Assembly (NCBI GenBank): GCA_023380415.1
Contig: JAMCRC010000009.1
Span: 1 to 5,163, forward strand
Length of the DNA: 5,163 nucleotides
Source: Patescibacteria group bacterium
GTDB lineage: Bacteria; Patescibacteriota; Minisyncoccia; UBA6257; GWB1-50-10
Direction of reading: 5' to 3'
Shown here: in pieces, positions 1-3,443 of the stretch
How the letters are laid out: the number at the start of each line of letters is the position of its first letter
How positions within the stretch are numbered: the first letter of the stretch is position 1
Notes under the pieces: generated by a model
Told to the model about the DNA's origin: nothing
Databases searched by the model: none
Seen by the model: the letters and a program-made list of their open reading frames with translations, nothing else
Translations under genes and position numbers: made by a program

Positions 1-155
1 TCATCGCGCCCTTCGAGGGCATATTCCAGAATTGGAACCTGGGAAGCGGTATGGTCGTCGATTGGGTGGTCTTTTCGGCCATCATCGCCTACCTCATAGT
101 CTATTTCGTGATCAAGAACGTCTATTTTCACGAGAAGCGGGAGATGAAGAAATAA
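1..155 (+). CDS. C-terminal end of an unrecognised membrane protein (partial)
   Basis: The reading frame is open from the left edge (first full codon at base 3) to TAA at 153-155, giving 50 residues. They contain one clear hydrophobic segment (about residues 18-37, rich in V, I, F, Y and A), followed by a short charged tail ending in EKREMKK. This is the shape of a last transmembrane helix with a basic cytoplasmic C-terminus. A strong terminator follows 17 bases after the stop, which supports this being a true gene end. I do not recognise the family. The visible part is too short for a function, and the start lies outside the window. Confidence 0.6.
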   Translation, partial: IAPFEGIFQNWNLGSGMVVDWVVFSAIIAYLIVYFVIKNVYFHEKREMKK

Positions 156-172
156 AGAGCGACGGGATTTGA

Positions 173-199
173 CGCCGCTTTAGAAGCGGCGCTATTTTT
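173..199 (+). terminator. Rho-independent terminator after the first gene
   Basis: An 8-bp perfect stem (173-180 with 184-191, arms CGCCGCTT and AAGCGGCG) closes a 3-base TAG loop. It is followed by CTATTTTTA. It sits just downstream of the stop at 153-155 and ends transcription of the partial gene. TTGACG (169-174) and TATTTT (193-198), 18 bases apart, overlap this hairpin and could be the next gene's promoter, but that pairing is weak. Confidence 0.85.
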
Positions 200-224
200 A
201 TATGAACAACAAAAGAACCTTGAA

Positions 225-231
225 AAGGAGG
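225..231 (+). promoter_or_regulatory. Strong Shine-Dalgarno site deciding the start at 237
   Basis: AAGGAGG lies 5 bases before ATG at 237-239. A TTG at 234-236 is in frame but only 2 bases from the site, so ATG 237 is the better start. This is the only textbook ribosome binding site in the window; parA, parB and rel have none. Confidence 0.85.
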
Positions 232-236
232 TATTG

Positions 237-620
237 ATGGACTGGCTTTCGACGGTTTACGCGCTGGGGGCGAGCGTTGCGGTCTTGCTGCTTTTCTTGG
301 CGACGATAAGATTTTTGGACTTCCGATCAATGCGGGCCGTCCGCTGTTCCTATCGCCCGTGGTTCGGTTTCGACCGCCTGACCAAGCGGTATTTCCCGGT
401 CATAATAAAGATCGACGGCCGGGCGGCGGAAAAGCGCATGAAATTCCGCCGGGTTCGGTTCGGCAGCGCCGATGAGGCCGTTTCCAAGGCGCAAGAAATA
501 ATGCGCGAACTGCGTTATATCGAAGACGACGAACGGGCGGCCGACCGCAAAGCGGAAGAGGCGATGGTCGCCGACCTGGACATCAGATCCCTGATAGAGA
601 ATGCTCAGCGGAAACGCTGA
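237..620 (+). CDS. Small membrane-anchored hypothetical protein
   Basis: This is a 127-residue protein starting at ATG 237 behind a strong Shine-Dalgarno site. Residues ~6-27 form one hydrophobic helix (LGASVAVLLLFLATIRFL), followed by arginines, so an N-terminal anchor with the rest in the cytoplasm is likely. The middle (about 40-75) is basic and aromatic (YRPWFGFDRLTKRYFPVIIKIDG, split here by no motif I know). The last ~50 residues are charged and probably helical (ADEAVSKAQEIMRELRYIEDDERAADRKAEEAMV). I recognise no enzyme motif and propose no function. It appears monocistronic, with a terminator before it and a terminator overlapping its stop codon. The good ribosome site, the terminator and the sensible amphipathic composition argue for a real gene. 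Confidence 0.75.
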   Translation: MDWLSTVYALGASVAVLLLFLATIRFLDFRSMRAVRCSYRPWFGFDRLTKRYFPVIIKIDGRAAEKRMKFRRVRFGSADEAVSKAQEIMRELRYIEDDERAADRKAEEAMVADLDIRSLIENAQRKR

Positions 621-631
621 GCATCATTTTT
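601..631 (+). terminator. Terminator overlapping the stop codon of the 237-620 gene
   Basis: A perfect 10-bp stem (601-610 ATGCTCAGCG with 615-624 CGCTGAGCAT) is capped by a GAAA tetraloop. It is followed by CA and then TTTTT (627-631). The TGA stop (618-620) lies inside the 3' arm, so the last coding codons also form the terminator. This is very likely intrinsic termination. Confidence 0.9.
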
Positions 632-634
632 ATG

Positions 635-660
635 GCGCCCGAAGAGGCGCTTTATCTTTT
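635..660 (+). terminator. Possible back-up terminator
   Basis: A 5-bp GC stem (635-639 GCGCC with 646-650 GGCGC, loop CGAAGA) is followed by TTTATCTTTT. It lies just after the strong terminator at 601-631 and could be a second, weaker stop. The stem is short, so confidence is modest. Confidence 0.45.
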
Positions 661-800
661 GTGCCCGGGGCGGGGGAATCTCGCGTCGCTCTTCGCCTTG
701 CCACGGCGGCTCAGGGCTCCCACGAACCCATCGGTTCGTGTACTCCGCCACGAGGAAACTCCCGTTTCCCCGACCCCTTTCCCGTTCGACCCCGCAAGGG
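661..800. repeat. Gene-free hairpin-rich segment with a copy of the tRNA-Leu 3' end
   Basis: No credible gene lies here. Bases 661-676 are an exact copy of 844-859, the 3' end of the neighbouring tRNA-Leu. Inside are an 8-bp hairpin (721-728 CACGAACC with 733-740, loop CATC), a 6-bp hairpin (754-759 GGAAAC with 764-769), an enclosing GGCGG/CCGCC pair (705-709 with 745-749), and an outer CCTTGC/GCAAGG pair (696-701 with 794-799). Together these can draw as a branched RNA on either strand. The 761-777 and 781-793 stretches are imperfect tandem copies (CCCGTT..CGACCCC). It could be a degenerate tRNA-derived or REP-like repeat, or a small structured RNA; the sequence alone cannot say which. Confidence 0.45.
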
Positions 801-809
801 ATGATGGAT

Positions 810-833
810 AAAAAAACGCGCACTAAGCGCATT
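810..833 (-). terminator. Terminator of the tRNA-Leu transcript
   Basis: On the minus strand, GCGC TTAGT GCGC (arms 827-830 and 818-821) extends by a G-U and two A-T pairs. It runs into a 7-base T tract (plus-strand A run 810-816). It lies 11 bases beyond the tRNA 3' end and is the expected transcription stop for a single-gene tRNA unit. Confidence 0.8.
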
Positions 834-844
834 TGATCTATCGG

Positions 845-928
845 TGCCCGGGGCGGGGGTCGAACCCGCATGACCTTGCGATCACAGGATTTTGAGTCCT
901 GCGCGTCTGCCAATTCCGCCACCCGGGC
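845..928 (-). tRNA. tRNA-Leu (anticodon CAA)
   Basis: The complement folds as a class II tRNA of 84 nt. The acceptor stem is GCCCGGG with CCCGGGC, with discriminator A at 845. The D-arm reads TGGCGGAATTGGCAGACGC. The anticodon stem CAGGA/TCCTG carries loop CTCAAAA, giving anticodon CAA, which reads UUG. A long variable arm (TGATCGCAAGGTCAT) and a T-stem GCGGG/CCCGC with loop TTCGACC follow. The long variable arm, A discriminator and CAA anticodon together identify leucine. The bases after the discriminator read CCG, not CCA, so CCA must be added by the nucleotidyltransferase. It is transcribed away from parA, from a promoter overlapping parA's, and has its own terminator. Confidence 0.96.
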
Positions 929-937
929 AGATTTTCG

Positions 938-966
938 TTGAGAATAACACAGAAAAATTGTATAGT
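938..966 (+). promoter_or_regulatory. Promoter of parA
   Basis: TTGAGA (-35, 938-943), a 17-base spacer, and TATAGT (-10, 961-966) form a good sigma-70-type promoter. The start point would fall near 973-974, only about 4-5 bases before the parA ATG at 978. The parA message would then be nearly leaderless, which fits the missing Shine-Dalgarno site. The -35 overlaps the tRNA promoter's -10, and the -10 overlaps the tRNA promoter's -35. Confidence 0.65.
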
Positions 967-969
967 AAA
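941..969 (-). promoter_or_regulatory. Promoter of tRNA-Leu (minus strand)
   Basis: On the minus strand, TTTACT (-35, plus 964-969) is followed by a 17-base spacer and TATTCT (-10, plus 941-946). The -10 is preceded by TGT, an extended -10 motif. The predicted start is ~10 bases before the tRNA 5' end. It occupies almost the same bases as the parA promoter on the other strand. Confidence 0.65.
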
Positions 970-977
970 TATGATCC

Positions 978-1793
978 ATGGCTCGCATCATCTCCGTTTT
1001 CAATCAAAAGGGCGGGGTGGGGAAGACCACTACGTCCATCAATCTGGCCGCTTATCTCGCGATGCTCGGCAAGAAGGTTTTGATCGTCGACTTCGATCCG
1101 CAGTACAACGCGACGATGGGCTTGGGAGTACGCCACGAGGCGGACCAGACCATTTACCACGCCCTTCTCGCGGGCCTGGCGCCCGAACGGGCGATCAAGC
1201 CGACATACCTGTCTAATCTTGAGTTGATACCGGCCTCGGCCGATCTGGCCGGGGCGCTCGTCGAGCTCGTGGAATTGCCGGAACGCGAATGGTATTTGAA
1301 GAATTTCCTGGACCGGGTCCGCGATTGGTACGATTTCGTCTTCATCGATCTCGGTCCCAGTTTGAACCTGCTCACCGTGAACGGTCTCACGGCTTCGGAC
1401 GAAGTACTCGTTCCGATCCAGTGCGAGTATTTGAGCTTGGAAGGTTTGAGCCAGCTGCTTCAGACCGTGGACCTCGTTAAGAGCAACCTGGGACATGAAA
1501 TAAGATCCGTCTCGGCGCTTCTTACTATGTACGACAAGCGCGAACGTCTCTCCCGGGAGATCGCCCGCGAAGTGCGGCGGCGATTCCCGTACAAGGTATT
1601 CGATTCGGAGATACCGCGTTCGGTGGCCCTCGCCGAGGCACCCAGTTTCCAAAAACCGATCATGCTCTATGCGCCCCAAAGCCCCGGTGCCTTGGCCTAC
1701 GAGCTTTTGGCCAAAGAGATCCTGGGTGAGGCCCCATTACCGTCATCATTCGATCTTGATCATTCCGGCACATCACCCGTCTTCGGGATCTAA
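978..1793 (+). CDS. parA: ParA/Soj chromosome-partitioning ATPase
   Basis: This 271-residue P-loop ATPase of the ParA/MinD superfamily forms ATP-bound dimers on the nucleoid. ParB then stimulates hydrolysis, which drives origin segregation. Seen in the sequence: a deviant Walker A, KGGVGKTTT (11-19), with the signature Lys11; VDFDPQYNATMGLG (37-50); Walker B FVFIDLGPS (120-128); PIQCEYLSLEGL (146-157); TMYD (183-186); and IPRSVALAEAPSFQKPI (212-228). Length is normal for chromosomal Soj, plus a ~20-residue C-terminal tail. Two motif positions differ from the usual form: Tyr43 where DPQGNAT or DPQANAT is common, and DLGPS where D-x-PPS is usual. The ATG at 978 directly precedes the conserved MARIISVFNQKGG, so the start is secure, although no Shine-Dalgarno site is present. 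parB lies 636 bases downstream rather than adjacent. MinD and plasmid ParA are less likely, given the Soj-type motifs and the chromosomal ParB nearby. Confidence 0.96.
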   Translation: MARIISVFNQKGGVGKTTTSINLAAYLAMLGKKVLIVDFDPQYNATMGLGVRHEADQTIYHALLAGLAPERAIKPTYLSNLELIPASADLAGALVELVELPEREWYLKNFLDRVRDWYDFVFIDLGPSLNLLTVNGLTASDEVLVPIQCEYLSLEGLSQLLQTVDLVKSNLGHEIRSVSALLTMYDKRERLSREIAREVRRRFPYKVFDSEIPRSVALAEAPSFQKPIMLYAPQSPGALAYELLAKEILGEAPLPSSFDLDHSGTSPVFGI

Positions 1794-1815
1794 CGGCCAA
1801 TTAAAGAATAAACAA

Positions 1816-1961
1816 AAGCGGATGGCGTCCCGGCGAGAGAAGCTCTCGGAGACGAAAAAGCTCGGTCCCGCCGTGAGGCGGGTTTTTCGTTGAGAGCGCA
1901 GGGCGCGGCTCGCCGCCGGAGCGAGCCGATGCCCGGTTCTCGAGCGGGACGCCATTCGCTT
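1816..1961. other. 146-base three-way-junction palindromic element
   Basis: The ends, 1816-1832 and 1945-1961, pair over 17 consecutive positions (16 Watson-Crick, one G-U), with arms containing ATGGCGTCCCG and CGGGACGCCAT. A second short helix follows (1834-1838 with 1938-1942). Inside are two arms. One is long: 1842-1847 with 1892-1897, 1852-1859 with 1883-1890, and 1867-1872 with 1877-1882. The other is 1901-1904 with 1931-1934 plus 1906-1913 with 1921-1928. Nested pairing on this scale is very unlikely by chance. It lies just after parA and just before a promoter. It could be a structured RNA, a parA 3'-end regulatory structure, or a dispersed palindromic repeat. I do not recognise a named family. 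Confidence 0.6.
1867..1887 (+). terminator. Terminator of parA
   Basis: CCCGCC (1867-1872), loop GTGA and GGCGGG (1877-1882) are followed by TTTTT (1883-1887), 74 bases after the parA stop. An upstream AAAAA (1855-1859) can pair with the T tract, so the hairpin looks bidirectional and is nested inside the larger 1816-1961 structure. A transcript stopping here could not form the outer helix of that structure. Confidence 0.75.
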
Positions 1962-1982
1962 AAACCCTGGACAAGTTGTGGA

Positions 1983-2010
1983 TTGACCCGAGGGGTCGAT
2001 ATGCTATCAT
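1983..2010 (+). promoter_or_regulatory. Strong extended -10 promoter with a palindrome in the spacer
   Basis: TTGACC (1983-1988), a 16-base spacer, and TATCAT (2005-2010) preceded by TGC (an extended -10, TGn) form this promoter. An interrupted palindrome, ATTGACCC-GAG-GGGTCGAT (1982-2000, 7 of 8 positions Watson-Crick), covers the -35 and most of the spacer, as an operator would. The predicted start is near 2017. It is more than 400 bases from the parB ATG, so its main product is probably not the parB message. Confidence 0.7.
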
Positions 2011-2016
2011 TCCCTT

Positions 2017-2233
2017 GGTTCCTGTCGATGTAAGGTGCGTCGGTTTCGGGGCGGAAAGGACTGCAGCCCGGAAGCTTCGGAGGCGGCGTATTTTAATAAG
2101 GCAGCGAGCTACACAGCAGCTGTGTTTCCTAAAGCAGAGGAAGGCGAGATAGGAACGCCAAGCGCCTTAAGTACTTCATACTTCGAGTTGCTCTTTATTT
2201 CATCTTTATTTTAAAGTCCTCGAAGTTCTTTTT
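2017..2233 (+). ncRNA. Candidate structured small RNA between parA and parB
   Basis: This stretch starts at the predicted start of a strong promoter and ends at a terminator-like hairpin, with no credible reading frame. A closing helix TAAGGTGC/GCGCCTTA (2031-2038 with 2162-2169, one G-U) encloses several local hairpins: 2068-2072 with 2076-2080, 2111-2116 with 2120-2125 (ACACAG/CTGTGT), and 2126-2130 with 2138-2142. Bases 2018-2022 can also pair with 2152-2156, which would make a pseudoknot across the closing helix. I compared it by eye with RNase P RNA, tmRNA, SRP RNA and common riboswitches and saw none of their signature cores. 6S-like RNA is possible by size only. The exact ends are inferred. 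Confidence 0.45.
2180..2233 (+). terminator. Terminator-like hairpin ending the 2017-2233 unit
   Basis: ACTTCGAG (2180-2187) pairs with CTCGAAGT (2219-2226), followed by TCTTTTT (2227-2233). The 31-base loop contains a second pair, CTTTA/TAAAG (2193-2197 with 2212-2216). A perfect 8-bp stem with a T tract supports termination, but the loop is longer than usual. Confidence 0.5.
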
Positions 2234-2291
2234 GAAGGAAAAAACGGTGCCGGTGTTTTTGTCTCCGCCCCTCTGTTTTAGTGTTTATAGA

Positions 2292-2375
2292 TGCGCTGAT
2301 ATTGCCGATACCTATGCCGACTATGCTGATGCCAGTATCCGTATTATCAGCATAGGTATCAGCGGAATCAGTGTA
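2292..2375. repeat. 84-bp imperfect palindrome of GCYGAY hexamers upstream of parB
   Basis: Forward hexamers GCTGAT, GCCGAT, GCCGAC and GCTGAT start at 2295, 2304, 2316 and 2325 (spacing 9, 12, 9). Their mirror copies ATCAGT, ATCAGC, ATCAGC and a degenerate ATCCGT lie at 2367, 2358, 2346 and 2337. All are placed symmetrically about 2333/2334. As one hairpin, 35 of 41 position pairs match (six of them G-U). A second register shifted by one 9-base unit gives a perfect 10-bp stem (2321-2330 with 2346-2355) that excludes the other perfect 10-bp stem (2307-2316 with 2351-2360). It may be an operator, a partition-related site or a dispersed repeat. It ends right before the parB promoter region. Confidence 0.7.
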
Positions 2376-2411
2376 CAATGTCCTGCGATAAGGGAGAATT
2401 ATTTATATAAT
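2374..2411 (+). promoter_or_regulatory. Candidate parB promoter region
   Basis: Two -10-like hexamers are visible: TACAAT (2374-2379), abutting the palindrome, and a perfect TATAAT (2406-2411), 18 bases before the parB ATG. Neither has a convincing -35 at the right distance. With TATAAT, the leader would be about 12 AT-rich bases with no Shine-Dalgarno site. Confidence 0.35.
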
Positions 2412-2429
2412 TGGTGTAATATTTAACAA

Positions 2430-3440
2430 ATGGCAGTAGGTAATGGTCTTTCATCTTTGATACCGAAAAAGAACGAGCCGGGCGCGCCCGCTCCGGCCCA
2501 CCAAGTGCCGGTTTCCGCTCCTCAGGAGGAGCGGCCTTATTTCACGCAGAACGTTCGGCCAAACGCGATGCCGGCGCATCAGCCGGAAAATTCCCGGCCG
2601 CAGCCGGTTTCCCAGCACCATGTCTCGCCCCAGGCGCCGAAGCCGCAGCGGAGCGGCGAGATGATCTACCAGCTCGAAACGGAAAAGATCCATCCGAACC
2701 CATATCAGCCGCGGGCCGAATTTTCGGACGAGGGGCTCCAGGAACTGGCGGCCTCGATCCGCGAGTTCGGCATCCTTCAGCCGCTGGTCGTTTCCAAAGC
2801 GACCAAAGAGACCGACACCGGCGCCGATGTCGAATACCAGCTCATTGCCGGAGAAAGGCGTCTTCGGGCCGCAAAAATGATAGGCCTGGAGCGCGTGCCG
2901 GCCATCGTGAGGCAAGCGGACGGCCCGCGCCACAAGCTCGAAATGGCGCTCATAGAGAACATCCAGCGCCAGAATTTGAATCCGGTCGAGACCGCCCGGG
3001 CCTATTCCCGACTGCAGGACGAATTCAACCTGACCCAGCGGGAGATCGCCGTCCGGGTCGGCAAAAGCCGCGAGGCGGTCGCCAATACATTGCGTCTTTT
3101 GAACCTGCCGAGCGCCGTCCAATCCGCGCTTTCCGAGGGAAAGATAAACGAATCCCAAGCCCGGACCCTTTTGGGTATCGCGAGCCCGGAAGAGCAGTAT
3201 CGGGTATTTCAGAACATCCTCGCCGGGAAAATGACGACCGTGCGGGCCGTGAAAGGCGAGGTGGAAAAAACGCGGGCCCTGGACCCGGAATCGTCCTATT
3301 GGGCCAAACGCTTCGAGGACAATCTGGGTTCGCCGGTCAAGGTATCCAAAGACGGATCGAAGGGCAGGATAACCGTGGACTTCAATTCCGATGGCGAATG
3401 GCAAACGCTCACCGAAAAGCTCGGCGGTCCGGCGGAATAG
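2430..3440 (+). CDS. parB: ParB/Spo0J chromosome-partitioning protein (parS-binding CTPase)
   Basis: This 336-residue protein loads at parS near the origin, spreads as a CTP-bound DNA clamp, and stimulates ParA. Domains in order: an N-terminal ParA-activating peptide, GNGLSSLIPKK (4-14); a long Pro/Gln/His-rich linker, probably disordered (about 15-76); the ParB N/CTPase domain beginning IHPNPYQPR (87-95), with GERR (141-144) and ENIQRQNLNPVE (176-187), the nucleotide and clamp motifs; a helix-turn-helix, LTQREIAVRVGKSREAVANTLRLLNLP (201-227), the parS reader; and a C-terminal dimerisation domain (about 280-336). The linker is longer than in typical Spo0J. The start at ATG 2430 fits the conserved MAVGNGL opening; there is no Shine-Dalgarno site. 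It is separated from parA by 636 bases. Noc is less likely, because the N-terminal ParA-activating motif is present and parA is nearby. Confidence 0.96.
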   Translation: MAVGNGLSSLIPKKNEPGAPAPAHQVPVSAPQEERPYFTQNVRPNAMPAHQPENSRPQPVSQHHVSPQAPKPQRSGEMIYQLETEKIHPNPYQPRAEFSDEGLQELAASIREFGILQPLVVSKATKETDTGADVEYQLIAGERRLRAAKMIGLERVPAIVRQADGPRHKLEMALIENIQRQNLNPVETARAYSRLQDEFNLTQREIAVRVGKSREAVANTLRLLNLPSAVQSALSEGKINESQARTLLGIASPEEQYRVFQNILAGKMTTVRAVKGEVEKTRALDPESSYWAKRFEDNLGSPVKVSKDGSKGRITVDFNSDGEWQTLTEKLGGPAE

Positions 3441-3443
3441 GCC

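Noticed and set aside
661..745. Second tRNA, suggested by the shared 3' end
   Set aside because: No matching 5' acceptor strand, anticodon arm or proper T-stem can be found; only the terminal 16 bases match.
605..1003. Minus-strand open frame (132 codons) across tRNA-Leu and the 661-800 segment
   Set aside because: Part of it is translated tRNA (VAELADAQDSKSC is the familiar tRNA-Leu artefact), and two terminators interrupt it.
882..1679. Long minus-strand open frame (265 codons) across parA and the tRNA
   Set aside because: It is antisense to a clear ParA and runs through the tRNA; the translation resembles no family and has the composition of a GC-rich shadow frame.
1968..1986. DnaA boxes or an origin near TGGACAAGTTGTGGATTG
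   Set aside because: Only one site is near the box consensus (7 of 9), there is no cluster and no AT-rich unwinding region, and the bases overlap a good -35.
2295..2372. CRISPR array from the regularly spaced repeats
   Set aside because: Units are 6 bases with 3-6 base gaps and are mirrored halfway, which is not a repeat-spacer layout; no cas genes are present.
2232..2426. 64-codon plus-strand frame upstream of parB
   Set aside because: It has a TTG start without a ribosome site, and its middle (ADIADTYADYADASIR) is simply the translated hexamer palindrome.
1794..2429. Classic parS site (TGTTTCACGTGAAACA type)
   Set aside because: No CACGTG core or close match was seen in the gap or elsewhere in the window by eye; parS may lie outside or have diverged.
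2451..3404. Minus-strand frame of 317 codons opposite parB
   Set aside because: It is a shadow of ParB, whose motifs are unmistakable on the plus strand.
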